In this document: piece by piece, positions 51,791-63,500 of the stretch | How the letters are laid out: every line of letters starts with the position of its first letter | How positions within the stretch are numbered: the stretch's first letter is position 1 | Assembly (NCBI RefSeq): GCF_018612875.1 | Contig: NZ_JAGGRI010000017.1 | Coordinates: 124,001 to 188,000 of the forward strand | DNA from: Lysobacter sp. ISL-50 | Lineage (GTDB): Bacteria; Pseudomonadota; Gammaproteobacteria; Xanthomonadales; Xanthomonadaceae | Length of the DNA stretch: 64,000 nucleotides | Reading direction: 5' to 3' | Translations under genes and position numbers: made by a program | The notes under the pieces: generated by a model | What the model saw: only the letters and a program-made list of their open reading frames with translations | What the model was told of the DNA's origin: nothing | Databases searched by the model: none

Positions 51791-52476
51791 GTGACTTTCA
51801 GATGCTCGACATCTTTTTCATATCATATGCAAGCATGCTCTCCGGAAGAACGGAAAGGGTTCACGAAAAGGAAAGAGATGCGATTGCTCCAAGAACATCG
51901 CGGACAGAGCCTGCGTGCGGGCACGATCGTGGATGCGACGATCATCGCTGCGCCAAGTTCGACCAAGAACTCAGGCGGGGAGCTCGATCCGGACATGCAC
52001 CGGACGAAGAAAGGCAATCAGTGGCACTTCGGGATGAAGGCGCACATCGGCGTGGACGAGCGATCCGGGCTGGTGCACCACGTGGAGTGCACGGCGGCGA
52101 ACGTGTCCGAGGTGACCCGGACCCATAAGCTGTTGCACGGCCGGGAAGACACGATCAGCGGGGACAGTGGCTATCTGGGCGCGGACAAGCGCGAAGAGTT
52201 GCAAGCGACGAAGGCCGCGTTCTGGATTGCCGAGAAGCGATCGAAGGTGCGAGTGATCAAGAGCCAACGCGAGCGGCGCTGGGCCGAGTGCTGGGAGCAT
52301 CGCAAGGCCAGCCTTCGGGCCAAGGTTGAGCACCCGTTCGGGTGATCAAGCGCCAATTTGGCTATATGAAAGTGCGTTATCGCGGTCCGGCCAAGAACAC
52401 GGCGCAAGTGCTGACGTTGTTTGCGTTGTCGAACTTGTGGATGGCACGCCGGCATTTGATGCCGGTAGTGGGATAG
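51791..52476 (+). pseudogene. IS5-family transposase remnant
   Basis: The frame begins abruptly inside the transposase; the N-terminal third of an IS5-type transposase is missing. It contains the DDE motifs GTIVDATIIAAPSSTKN, HRTKKGNQWHFGMKAHIGVD, GDSGYLGADKREELQ and RAKVEHPF. One base is lost near 52,340 (TTCGGGTGATC for TTCCGGGTGATC). The normal end (RVIKRQFGYMKVRYRGPAKN to MARRHLMPVVG) continues in the next frame to 52476. The element is inactive. Confidence 0.85.
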
Positions 52477-52634
52477 CTGCGCCTGACGCGCGGGAAACCC
52501 CGCGCAAATACGCTGAAATCGGCGTCTGCCTTATCTGATTGAGGCTATCCCCGACAGAGTCCGGATTTTACGCTGCTCGCGCGAGTTGTTCGGACCTTCC
52601 CTAAGAAGATCTCAATGTTGGCTTGAGATCGAAG

Positions 52635-53162
52635 TTATGGAGGATTGCGCGCGGTATTTTTCGCGGGATCTTGAACTGAACTCTGCGCCTCGATGGCTCT
52701 TATTTCCTCCACGAAGGCCGGGATCAGATAAGGGGCGACGCAAGCGCCAATTTTCACGTGGTCGTTGGTGAAGTAATTCTCGCGATGAAGAAGGTTCATG
52801 GTGCCGAGTATCTGGCCATGAAGGACGACGGGAATATTGATGGCAGAACCGAGGCCAAGGCTGGCTATTAGCCCGTAGTCGGGGAATGCCCATTGTATGT
52901 CCCTGCTGGTACGACCCAGCCAGGGCTTTTTGCCTTCTAAGACCGCTGAGCTCCAGGGCGTCGTGCCGATGCGTTTTCGCCCTGCCAGGGGATAGGCAGC
53001 CTTATTTGAACTCCAGAAGCGCTCCATCTCACTGCCGCCTGGAAGAATCGCAAGGAGTGTAAATAGGCGATGGCCTACGAGGTGCTGCATTGCAGTTTCC
53101 ACGGCGTAATAGATGTCGGCGCGGTCACCTGATTGCGCCAGTGCATCGGCAATCCTTTCCAT
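52635..53162 (-). CDS. GAF-domain protein
   Basis: The ATG at complement 53162 (MERIADALAQSGDRADIYYA) gives 175 aa; the frame is open to 53306, and a longer start cannot be excluded. A single GAF domain covers nearly the whole chain: HLVGHRLFTLLAILPGGSEM, YPLAGRKRIGTTPWSSAVLE, LGSAINIPVVLHGQILGTMN, LLHRENYFTNDHV. There is no output domain. It may sense a small molecule or serve as a free-standing ligand-binding protein. It follows the dioxygenase gene on the minus strand with a 174-nt gap and may belong to the same transcript. Confidence 0.78.
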   Translation of the reverse strand: MERIADALAQSGDRADIYYAVETAMQHLVGHRLFTLLAILPGGSEMERFWSSNKAAYPLAGRKRIGTTPWSSAVLEGKKPWLGRTSRDIQWAFPDYGLIASLGLGSAINIPVVLHGQILGTMNLLHRENYFTNDHVKIGACVAPYLIPAFVEEIRAIEAQSSVQDPAKNTARNPP

Positions 53163-53336
53163 CTCGCTAAATTCATTCACGGCGGATTGGGTTGTCAGGT
53201 TGCGCGCAGCTTGCGCACCGGAAATGGGAAATGGATGTTGTGGAAGGGAAGGGCTGCCCAGTTCGGGCAGCCGTCGCCATGCGGAGCCGAGCCGTCGCTT
53301 TGGCAAGTCCCGTGGCCATGTTCCGAGTGGCTCGCG

Positions 53337-54338
53337 TCATGCAAGGGCCGCGGACCGGATGCGCTGATCAGGCGCCCGAAGTTGAAAAGGCACCACGTCA
53401 GCATGGCGCGCCGGAATGGAATGAGATGAGCCGCGAACAAATATTCGGGTGAGCCATCGATCCGTGCCGTCAAATCGCGGCGTAAAAGGGGTGCGAGCGT
53501 GCGAAGTGCGAATATTGTCGATGAGAACAAGGTCGCCAGGCTGCAGGTAGACAGTAGCTGCTACCTGGTCGGCCGCCGTGGAAAAGGCTTGAAGTGCCTC
53601 AGCGGCCTCCTCCGTTTCATGCGGCAAAATGAGTGAGCCGTCATAGCGAAGATTGTCATCGCCATCAGTAAGTAAAAACAGTCGTGTGGTGGGGTCGGGG
53701 TCTGCATCGCTTCGGAATGCCAAGTCCACGTGCCATTGCAATGGCGTGGTGCGAAGTGTGTGCAAATCTCTTTCGCCAAGCATTGGCGCTATTTTACGAA
53801 CCGATGTAATTCGCGTCTGGGCTACGTGCTCATGATCAGCGCGGGCGCATGCGATTACAAGGTAATCGGGCTGCTGGACGTGGTATGCCATTTCCGTATG
53901 GAATCGAAGTTCCGTATCGTAGTTGTGCGCGGTAAGTCGATGCGCACCTAGCGCCGGATACACGTCCTGAAAGACGCTCCCGAAGCGATTCTCTTTGTAT
54001 CCTGTGGCCTTGCCGACGACCATTCCAATGAGCGCGATCCAGGCTTCCGTATCTAGCAACGGGCGATCGACGGGAGTTGGATAACTTGATGGCGTCGGAG
54101 GGAGGGCATCTTCGTCGATCGGCAGCCCCTTCAAATGCAGGAAGCCATCATCGTTTCCGCGCTGTCTGAAGTCGCTCACGCGCTTCAGCAAAGGTGCTGG
54201 AATTTCGACAGATAGCTGAGCTGCTACCGAGAAAAATCCTGCAAGGTCTTGGCGGGGGTGGGTCGGTAGTCTGCGCTTGAGTTCACAAAGGGCGTCGTGA
54301 AATGGGCTGCAGTCAATCGTGCACATTGAAGTTTGCAT
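53337..54338 (-). CDS. TauD-type Fe(II)/2-oxoglutarate dioxygenase
   Basis: The preferred start is ATG at complement 54338 with GGAG (54345-54348) 6 nt upstream; ATG 54350 or TTG 54356 are alternatives. 333 aa. LRFHTEMAYHVQQPDYLVIA gives the His-x-Glu iron ligands, and LVLIDNIRTSHARTPFTPRF gives the distal His; the following RWLTRIFVRG supplies the Arg that binds 2-oxoglutarate. His-x-Glu instead of His-x-Asp and the overall pattern point to the clavaminate synthase-like amino acid hydroxylase group (Arg, Asn or Lys hydroxylases). The substrate is unknown. It is directly downstream of a GNAT gene (14 nt gap). Confidence 0.85.
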   Translation of the reverse strand: MQTSMCTIDCSPFHDALCELKRRLPTHPRQDLAGFFSVAAQLSVEIPAPLLKRVSDFRQRGNDDGFLHLKGLPIDEDALPPTPSSYPTPVDRPLLDTEAWIALIGMVVGKATGYKENRFGSVFQDVYPALGAHRLTAHNYDTELRFHTEMAYHVQQPDYLVIACARADHEHVAQTRITSVRKIAPMLGERDLHTLRTTPLQWHVDLAFRSDADPDPTTRLFLLTDGDDNLRYDGSLILPHETEEAAEALQAFSTAADQVAATVYLQPGDLVLIDNIRTSHARTPFTPRFDGTDRWLTRIFVRGSSHSIPARHADVVPFQLRAPDQRIRSAALA

Positions 54339-54352
54339 AGGAGTCTCCATCC

Positions 54353-54892
54353 TCAAAGTTGCATGTGCATGTGATATACGGCAACGGTGCCGCGGGTTGG
54401 GTGGCGGAAGGCATTGGGGACCGTGGCCACGATTTGAAATCCGAGGCTCTGCCAGAGCCGGACTGCAGCTACGTTTGACTCGACGACAGCGAACGCTTCC
54501 ATGGCGTTGTATCCAGTACGACGAGTAGCATCGATGACGTGCATCGACAACGCTCGCCCCACGCCTCGACAGCGATGCTCCGGGCTCACCATCAGATCGA
54601 AATTTGCGATGTGGTCGCCATTTCCGTATCGCATCGGTTTGGTTTGCATTGCGGCGACAACTCTTCCGGATTGTTCGGCTATGTAGACAGCTGAGCGAGC
54701 TGGCTTAAACCAAAGAGCGAATGCGTCTTCCTGTGTCGAATTGCGTGCGTATGGATGAGTTTCTCCGCAGGCAACAACTGCATTCCAGATAGGCCAGATG
54801 CTAAGCCAGTCACTGGCATGAGCATCGCGAACGACTAGTTCGCGTTCCGTAATTCCGCTAATTTTAGGCGGTTCGATGACTGCAATGGACAT
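54353..54892 (-). CDS. GNAT-family N-acetyltransferase
   Basis: 179 aa from ATG at complement 54892 (GGGGA upstream). The GNAT acetyl-CoA loop is seen in VSPEHRCRGVGRALSMHVID, preceded by the usual strand (IANFDLM), and the C-terminal part reads VESNVAAVRLWQSLGFQIVA. It probably acetylates a small-molecule amine. It is the first gene of a two- or three-gene minus-strand operon with the dioxygenase and perhaps the GAF protein; acetylation and hydroxylation of the same amino acid or amine is a reasonable guess. Confidence 0.9.
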   Translation of the reverse strand: MSIAVIEPPKISGITERELVVRDAHASDWLSIWPIWNAVVACGETHPYARNSTQEDAFALWFKPARSAVYIAEQSGRVVAAMQTKPMRYGNGDHIANFDLMVSPEHRCRGVGRALSMHVIDATRRTGYNAMEAFAVVESNVAAVRLWQSLGFQIVATVPNAFRHPTRGTVAVYHMHMQL

Positions 54893-54956
54893 TGGCGTCC
54901 CCATTGATGAACTCGGCGGGACTATTGTCTTTCTCTCGCTGTTAAAAAGGGTCGCT

Positions 54957-54973
54957 TTGCACATAATGTGCAA
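54957..54973. promoter_or_regulatory. Perfect 17-bp palindromic operator
   Basis: TTGCACATAATGTGCAA is an exact inverted repeat (8+1+8), 65 nt before the GNAT start on the minus strand, in an AT-richer pocket. The position fits a repressor or activator operator. The regulator is not in the window, and the motif fits several HTH families. Confidence 0.65.
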
Positions 54974-55108
54974 CGCTAACGGAGGATCACGTTCCCTAAC
55001 GGCTTCGATCTCGTGGCTGTGCGCGAACCTGTTGTGCATCGCCGCGTTTCATTGAGTCGATCAGCGCATGTTATTTCTTCGCTGGGAATTCATCATCGAA
55101 GACGCGGT

Positions 55109-55645
55109 GGACTGCCGAGGAAATTAAAACACTGCCAAACTTCAAAGTGAGGTGCTTTCAAAGGTCTCGAGACTGACGCCGCCGAGGTGGCGATGGCGGC
55201 GGGTGGGGTTGTAAAATATTTCGATGTAGTCGAAGACGCCGGCGCGGGCCCAGCCCCGGGTTTTGTAGACGCGTTTGGGAATGCGCTCCTTCTTCAAGCT
55301 GCTGAAGAACGATTCGGCGACGGCATTGTTTCAGCAGTTGCCCCGTCGACTCATGCTCGGCGAGAGGCGATGCGAACGACAGAACCGCTGCCAATCATCG
55401 CTGCCGTACTGTGAGTCTTGGTTTGAATGGACGATCACGTCCTGGCCTGACCTGGCTTGCGCCGCCACAACGCCATCAACAGCGCGTCGAGCACCAGGCC
55501 GCACGCCATGGTGGGTTTCATCGATCGACCCACGAGCTTGCGTGGGTACAGATCGATCACCGCGGCTAGGTACAGCCAGCCTTGCCAAGTTCGCATGTAG
55601 GCGATGTCGGTGACCCAAGTGCGAATGGGTGCTTCAGTACCCACG
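55109..55645 (-). mobile_element. IS3-family remnant B (3' half of orfB)
   Basis: The left end GTGGACTGCCGAGGAAATTA matches remnant A. The minus strand encodes only the catalytic half of orfB in at least three frames: PIRTWVTDIAYMRTWQGWLY, VLDALLMALWRRKPGQ, then DVIVHSNQDSQYGSDDWQRF and SPSMSRRGNC, then the final GGVSLETFESTS-like end. Frames break near 55,450 and 55,330. OrfA and the start of orfB are missing. It is inactive. Confidence 0.82.
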
Positions 55646-56077
55646 CTCAGGTTTCACGGTGAGCTTGGGCCGAGCCAACGGTGGTCAATGGGGCCTGAAG
55701 ATAGTGGTGCAGCGTGGGATCGTCACGCGGTGCGTTGGGTATGCAGATCTTTCTGAAGTGACGAATCTCTCAGGCGGTAGGTCCGGACGGCACTTGTGTT
55801 TTTTTGTGCCGTAGCTACTTGTGGTGCGGGAGAAAAGAGTGAGCTATGGCGACTAACTTTCCTTGCTTAAGTTCATGAATGCGTAATAGGATCTGACGTA
55901 GACCGGATGCAGTTTGTGCCGGGAGGGGCGGACGCTGTTGAGGGCTATTGGGCTGCATGAGCGCGGCGGCGTCGCTGCCAGAGTTTCGTCGCAGGCCATG
56001 ATGGCAACGGCTTCGACGCGACCTTCGGTCCGACCCAAGACGACGGTCCCGGAGCCGGGAAGATTAAAGGGGGAAGG
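55646..56077. other. Intergenic region before the sulfotransferase
   Basis: 430 bp without a gene. It includes an inverted repeat ACGGCAC (55787-55793) / GTGCCGT (55806-55812) with a T-run in the loop. No promoter could be fixed by eye. Confidence 0.4.
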
Positions 56078-56890
56078 ATGCGACCTGTTCATTTCATTTC
56101 AGGCTTGCCCAGGTCCGGCTCCACGCTGTTGGCGGCCTTGCTGCGACAGAATCCCCGGTTTCACGCGCATATGAGTGGCCCGCTTGCCGGCATGGTCGAT
56201 GCCATGTTGGGCGAGATGAGCGGGCGAAGCGAGTTCTCAGTATTCATTACCGATGAGCAGCGACAGCGCGTGTTGCGCGGCCTCTTCGCAAGCTACTACG
56301 GCGCCGAGTTCGCGACGGACGTCATCTTCGATACAAGCCGCACATGGTGTTCGAAGCTGCCGGTGCTCAGCGAGCTTTTCCCGGACTTCAAGATCATCGC
56401 CTGCGTTCGCAACCTGTCCTGGATCGTCGACAGTTTGGAAAGGGCGGTGCAGAAAAACGCGCTGAGCCCATCCTTCATGTTCAATTTCCAGACCGCAGGT
56501 ACCGTCTATAACCGTACCGAAGGCATCGCCAGTGGCGACGGCATCCTGGGGCATTCCTTCAACGGGTTGAAGGAAGCGTTCTATGGCGAGCACGCGCGGC
56601 ATTTGATGCTCTTGCAGTACGAAACGCTGGCGCGCGATCCGGCCAGGGCCATGTCGGCGGTCTACGACTTTATCGGCATGCCGCTGTACCAGCACGATTT
56701 CGAGAACGTGCAGTTCGATGTCAGCCAGTTCGATGCGCACACCGGCATGCCGGGCTTGCATGCCGTCGGCAGGAAAGTGGCTGCTCCAGAACGCAAGACG
56801 GTGTTGCCACCGGACATCTTCCGGCGATTCGAGAACGAGGCGTTCTGGCTCAACAGGCAGGCGAATATCCGTGGCGTGCGCGTAGTGTGA
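56078..56890 (+). CDS. Sulfotransferase-family protein
   Basis: 270 aa, GGGGAAGG just before ATG. The 5'-phosphosulfate loop FISGLPRSGSTLLAALLRQN lies at the N-terminus, with later IIACVRNLSWIVDSLERAVQ and LMLLQYETLARDPARAMSAV, the 3'-phosphate region and helical support. It is of usual length for small bacterial sulfotransferases using PAPS. The acceptor may be a sugar, lipid or peptide. It lies 680 bp before the giant autotransporter, in the same direction, but the gap is too long to assume an operon. Confidence 0.88.
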   Translation: MRPVHFISGLPRSGSTLLAALLRQNPRFHAHMSGPLAGMVDAMLGEMSGRSEFSVFITDEQRQRVLRGLFASYYGAEFATDVIFDTSRTWCSKLPVLSELFPDFKIIACVRNLSWIVDSLERAVQKNALSPSFMFNFQTAGTVYNRTEGIASGDGILGHSFNGLKEAFYGEHARHLMLLQYETLARDPARAMSAVYDFIGMPLYQHDFENVQFDVSQFDAHTGMPGLHAVGRKVAAPERKTVLPPDIFRRFENEAFWLNRQANIRGVRVV

Positions 56891-57573
56891 GCCGCCTCAT
56901 TTTTCGAGGCGCGCCATCGGCTACTCTCGGCTACTAGATCCGGCTCGAGGTGAGCGAGCCGTTGCTGGAAAACGTCCGCGGCCGATGGGTACAGTCGTCC
57001 TGGAAGGAGCGTCACGAATGCTAAGCACTTGTCTGTATTCGCCCGCTTGGCCATCGTGACCCTCTGCCAAGAAGACTTGGAACGGGCGCCAAGATTCTTC
57101 CTGATTTCCTTTCAAGACGATCGGGTCTCGCATCAATGGAGGAAAGGATGCGTAGCCATAACCGCTTGACGCAATCTCCATGGGGGTAGGGGTTACGGGC
57201 TTCGGTGTTACGCAGGGGGCAATTGCGTTCCAACCGTCGGCTCCGAATGACCGGAGTGGCGGGCGAATGCCGCGCCGGGCGTGGCAATTTCTGCGGGTCC
57301 GCATTCCACTGAATCCAGAACAGCCGCTTCGGTTGGCCGACGATTGATTCGCTTTCGCGCGCGTCGTCGCGCAGTTCGCAGGTTTCGAAATCAGCGTTCT
57401 TGGATTTTCGTACGTGCAGCATCTAGGCGCAGCGGCGATCTGAAGTCGCGCGTGCGCCGGTAGTAGCGGCAAGTTCCGCCGCCAGGAATCGCGCGTCCAA
57501 GTTCAGCGAATTTTAGTCCAACCCGGTCCTGCCAGTTTCTGGTCAGGACGATCGCCGGCCAAGGGGAGTTCCC
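56891..57573. other. Intergenic region before the autotransporter
   Basis: 680 bp. Minus-strand frames at 56921-57472 and 57021-57422 overlap each other, are Arg/Pro-rich and have no recognisable domain; I do not call them. The final part must hold the autotransporter promoter; AGGGGAG (57562-57568) is its ribosome site. Confidence 0.4.
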
Positions 57574-60500
57574 ATGAATCGTGTCTTCCGCATCATCTGG
57601 TCCAAGTCGCTGCGTGCGTGGGTCGTCACCTCGGAGCTGTCGTCGGGGCGCGGCAAGGGCGGGCGCACGGTCGACGAGCGAGCCATGACGGTGGCGGAGG
57701 GTACGCTCGACCGCAAGGCGATCGAGGGCTCGCCGCCGACGATGATGGGGCCGTTGCGCGCATCCATTCTCATGGTGCTGCTGACGGCTTGTGCACCGGC
57801 TTGGGCCGCGGATCGTTGGTGGGATCCCAACCACACGGCGGTGGGCATCGGCGGAGCGGGCACGTGGGGGACGAGCGGCGCGTTCTGGAGTCCGAACAGC
57901 GACGGCGTCAGCGGCCCCTTCAGTGCATGGAACAACGGTGCGCTGGACGACGCCTTCTTCGCAGGCACGGCCGGGACGGTGACCCTGAGCGGCGCCATCG
58001 CCGTCCACAACATTAACTTCCAGACCTCCGGCTATACGCTCACCGGCGGCAGCCTGACGCCGGGCGGCGCCACTCCGACGCTTGCGGTGGCCACTGGCAC
58101 GGCGACCATTGATTCATCGATCACCAGTGCCAGTGGATGGATCAAGGCCGGCGGCGGCACGTTGACGCTCAACGGGAGCAACAGCTTCGGCGGCGGCATC
58201 GACATCAATGGCGGCGGATTGGTGTTGAACGCGGCCAACAGCTTCACCGGGAACATCAATGCGACGGGTGGCAACCTGAGTATCGGCGCGATCGGCAATG
58301 CGGCCTTGGGCAATGTTTCCAATCAGATCTACCTGGCCGGCGGGAAGTCCTTCTCGTCGGTCGGCGCGATCTCGAACCGCACTGTCAACCTCACCGGCGG
58401 CATCGCGTCCATCGGTGGGGCCGTCGGCAGCCTGTTCTATACCGGTGCTGGCGGCCTGAATGTCGCCAGCGGCGTGGCGCTGACCAATGATGCGAACAAT
58501 TACACCGGGCAAACACAATTCACCCAGACCAACGGCAACTTCAGCTTCAGCTCGATCGCGGACCTGGGCGTCGCGAGCGCCCTGGGCGCCCCTACGACCG
58601 CAGCGAACGGGACCGTCGTGTTCGGCCCGGGTTGTTGCCAGACTTTCGGGCATTACCTCAGCTATACCGGCACCGGTAACAGTTCCAACCGCAACTGGCT
58701 GTTCCAGCCAGGCAACTACGCGGGCCCCGCTTACCTGTACAACTCCGGTAGCGGCACGCTGAGACTAACCGGCGACATTTCCGCTACTGCCGGCACGAAC
58801 AATGGCATCGGGTTCATTGCCAATACCGCCGACCTCGAACTGCTGGGGGTGATCAGCAGCAACAACAACCGCACCATTTCTTTCAGCGCCACCAGCGGAA
58901 ATGCGGTCCGACTGGGTATCGCCAACACGTTCACGGGCGCGGCTGCGATCGGCGGTGCCGGTACGGTCGAGGCGTCGGTGATCGCCAATGTCGGTGTGGC
59001 CGGGTCCTTGGGGGTCAGCTCGGTTTCCATCAATGGCGGCAACCTCTCCTACGTCGGTGCCGGCGAATCGAGCAACAAACCCTGGGGCATCTCCAATGGT
59101 TCGCTCAACAGCAACGGCACCGGGGCGCTATCGCTTAGCGGAACGGTCGGCATTGGCGGTACCGCCACCCTGGGCGGCAACTTCACCGGCGCCGACAACG
59201 TCATTTCCGGCGTCGTCTCCGGCGCGGGCAGTTTGCGCAGCGCGGGCAATGCCACGTGGACGCTGACCGGCGCCAACACCTATACCGGTAGCACCATCGT
59301 CGACTCCGGCGTGTTGCGTGCCGGCACGGCCAACGCTTTCGGCGCGTCCACCGCCGCGCAGGTCAATGGCGGCACGCTGGACCTCAACGACTTCGACAAG
59401 ACCTTCACCACGCTCGCTGGCACCGGCGGCACCGTGGACCTGGGCACCGCCACGCTTACCTTGCAGGCGGCGGCGGGCACCACGGCGAGCTACGCCGGCA
59501 ACATCACCGGCAGCGGCGGACTCACCAAGCTCGGCGCCAGCACGCAGACGCTGACCGGCGCCAATACCTACACCGGCAACACCACGATTGGCGGCGGCGT
59601 CCTGGCCCTGGATTTCAGCCCCGCCGGCGGCCCGGCCGGCAACATCGTCAGCAGCAGTTCCACGCTCGACATGGCCGGCGGACGCCTCAACGTCATCGGC
59701 GCGGCGGGCGAGAGCAATACTCAGACCTTCAATGGTCTCAACATCAGCGCAGGCAACAACACCCTCGACGCCAAGTCCGGTGCCGGCGGCAGCCTGACCG
59801 TGAATCTGGGAGCCATCACCCGCACGGGCGGGTTGATGAATTTCAACTTGCCGGTGAGCGGCAACATCACCACCACCAACATCACGTTGGGTGGATGGGC
59901 GACGGTCAACGGTACGGATTACGCCAAGGTGGTGGGCGGCAACATCCTTGCGTTCACGCCGCTGGACTACACCAACAAGGACAACGCGGCCAATTGGCTG
60001 GACAACGAATACATCACCGATTCCACCGGCTTCTTCAATACGGTGAGCGGCACCAAACAACTCGCGGGCCTGCGTTATACGGTGGCCAACTCGACCACGG
60101 TGACTGTCGATCCGGGCCAGACCCTGGGCGTGGACGGCACGATCATCGTCGCGCCTTCGGTGCTGAACACCAATCAGGTGATCACCGGCGGCACGATGAC
60201 CGGCGCCAATGGCGGCGACCTGGGCATCCAGCAGAACAGCACCGGCAACTTCACCATCGCTTCGCAGATCATCGACAACGGCGCGGGCATGGGCTTCGTC
60301 AAGGCCGGCACCGGCCTGGTGACCCTGAGCAACCCCAACAACAGCTACACCGGCGGCACGCGCGTGGCGCAAGGCACGTTGTCGGTGGGCAGCGTCAAGA
60401 ACGGCGGCGTCGCCAGCAGCATCGGCGCTTCGTCCGCCGCATCCTCCAATCTGGTGCTGGAAGGCGCCACGCTGCGCTATACGGGGGCCGGCGATACCAG

Positions 60501-63500
60501 CGACCGCGGATTCACCTTCGGCAAGTCGGGCGCCATCGTGGAAAGCGGCGTGGAAGTGACCAACGCCGGCGCCAACCTCAGCTTCGGCGGACTGGTGACC
60601 AGCCCGGACGGCGCCAACTTCACCAAGAGCGGCGCCGGCACTTTGACACTCGCCAATGCCGCCAACGACTTTACCGGCATCGTTACCGTCAACGGCGGCC
60701 TGCTGAGCGCGACGACGCTGGCCGACGGCGGCCAGGCGAGCAGCATCGGCGCGGGCGGCAGCGCTTCGGCCAACCTGGTCCTCAATGGCGGCGGCCTCCA
60801 ATACACAGGCGGCACGATCACCACCAACCGCGGTTTTACCCTGGGGAACAGCGGCGGCATCATCGATGTGACCGCCGCTGCCACGACCCTGACCGACAGC
60901 GGCATCGTGACGGGCGGCGGCCGCTTGACCAAGAACGGTGCCGGCACGCTGGTGCTGACCGCCGCCAACACGTATACCGGCGGCAACACCGTCAACAACG
61001 GCGTCCTGCGCGCGGGTGCCGCAAACGTGTTCGGAGCGTTGACCGCTGCGACCACCAATCTGGCCGATACGGCCGGCGTGATGCTTGACCTCAACAACTT
61101 CAACAACGTCATTGGCCCGCTCAACGGCGGCGGCGCCAATGGCGGCAACGTGACGCTCGGCTCGGGCACGCTGCGCATCGCCGCTGGCAATGGCAACTAT
61201 TCGGGCGTGATCAGCGGCACCGGAGGCGTCTGGCGCACCGACGGCGGCACGCAGACCTTCAACGGCTGCAACCACACCTACACCGGTGTCACCAACTTGC
61301 AGGGCGCAGTCCTGAGCGTCAACTGCTTGGCCAACGGCGGCGCGGCCAGCGGCATTGGCGCGTCCAGCAGCGCTTCCTCCAATCTCGTCTTCACTAACGG
61401 CAACCTCAACTACACCGGCGGTACCGTCAGCATCGATCGCGGGTTCAGTCTTACAGGCTACGGCGTCATCGATGTGGTCAACGGCACGACGCTCGGCTTC
61501 AGCGGCCAGGTCGTCGGTGGAGGCGAGTTGTACAAAGACAACGCCGGCACGTTGGTGTTGTCCGGCAACAACACCTACACCAGCAACACTCGCGTGAGAG
61601 GCGGCATCTTGCGCGCCGGCTCGGCCACGGCCTTCGGCACCACCAACTCATTCTGGCTGGACAATACCGCCGGAGTATTGCTGGATCTGAACAATTTCAA
61701 CGCCAACGCGGGAGCCCTGATCGGCGGAGGCAGCTTGGGCGGCAACATCGCATTGGGTACGGGCACGCTGACGATCAGGGATGGACTCAATCAGACGTAC
61801 GTCGGCGCGATCACCGGCACCGGCAACCTGGTGAAGAATGGCGGCGGCAACCAGAGGCTCGCTGGCTGCAATAGCACCTACACCGGCGGCACCACCATCA
61901 ACGCCGGAATCCTGTCGGTCGATTGCTTGGCGGACGGCGGTCTCAACAGCTCGATCGGCGCCTCGACCTCCGACCCGGCCAACCTGGTGATCAACGGCAT
62001 GCTGAATTACGTCGGTGATGGTGACAGCACCGACCGACGGTTCACCATAGGCACCAGCGGCGCTACGCTGAGCGCGTCCGGCACCGGTATCGTCGAGTTC
62101 ACCAATACCAATCCGGTGACGCTGTCTGGCGCGAATACCGCCCGCACGCTCACCCTGACGGGCACCAACACCGGCTACAACCTCCTGGCCGCGCAATTGG
62201 ACAACAACGGCGCGGGCATCACCTCGCTGACCAAGGCCGGCACGGGCACTTGGCGCCTGACCAATGCCAACAGCGCCTACACGGGCGTCACCCGGATCAA
62301 CGGCGGCGTGCTCAGCGTCGATCAGTTGGCGAACGGTGGCTTGGCCAGCAGCATCGGCGCCTCGTCCAACGCGGCGGGCAATCTGGTGATCGGCAACGGC
62401 TCCACGCTGCGCTACACCGGCGCCGGCGATGCCACCGACCGCCGGTTCACCTTGGACACCGGCGTCACCTTCATCGAATCCTCCGGCACCGGCGCGCTGC
62501 AGTTCACCAACACCGGCGCGGTCGCCCTCACCGGCACCAATGCCACCCGCACCATTGCCCTGGGCGGCACCAATACCGGCGCCAATACGATGGGCGGCGC
62601 CATCGGCGACAACGGCACCGGCAGGACCACGCTGGCCAAGAACGACAGCGGCACCTGGATACTCACCGGCAACAACACCTACACCGGCAACACCGTCATC
62701 AACAACGGCAATCTGATGATCGGCAACGGCGGCACCACCGGCAACGCGGGTGCGGGCAACGTGATCGTGGATTCGCCGACCTCCACCTTGTCGCTCAACC
62801 GCAGCGACACCTTCACCTTCAGCGGCACGTTGAGCGGCCCCGGCACGCTGGCGCAGATCGGCTCAGGCACCAGCGTGCTGACGTCGGCGAACAACCAGAT
62901 CGGCGCCACCACGATCGGCGGCGGCACGCTGCAGGTCGATGGCGGTCTGACCACGCCGACCCTCGGTATGACCGGCGCCTCGGCGCTGACCGTCAACGGC
63001 GCGGTGCAGGCCACTGGCGGCACGCAGGCCGCGCTCACCGGCGATGCCGGCAACCAGAGCATCGTCGTCAACGGGACGCTGCTGGCCAACGGCGATCTGG
63101 GCGATGGCAGCGATACGGTCAACCTGACCGGAACCTTGAACACCGGTGTGGGCGCCCTGAACCTGGGCGCCGGCGACGACACCCTGACCTTGAACGATGG
63201 CGCGGCGATTGCCGGCGTCGGCGTCGATGCCGGCACCGGCAGCGCCGACAATCTGGTGATCAACAACGCCGCCGACCTGACCTTCAGCGGTGCCGGCGTC
63301 GCCGGCTTCGAACAGCTGACCAAGCAGAACACCGGCGTGCTGACGATGACCGGCAGCCAGGCGTTCAGTGCCGGCACCGCGATCCAAGGCGGCACGCTGG
63401 ACGTGGACGGCGCACTGGACACGCCGACCGTGGCGATGTCCGACGGCACCACCTTGAACGTGGACGGCACGGTGCAGGCCGCGGGCGGAACGGCGACCGC

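Noticed and set aside
56921-57472. Minus-strand frame before the autotransporter
   Set aside because: It overlaps another minus frame in a different phase, is Arg/Pro/Ser-rich and has no known domain.
59128-61275. 715-aa open frame on the minus strand
   Set aside because: It is a shadow of the repeat-rich autotransporter frame on the plus strand; it has no domain, no ribosome site and an Ala/Gly/Val-rich composition caused by the repeats.
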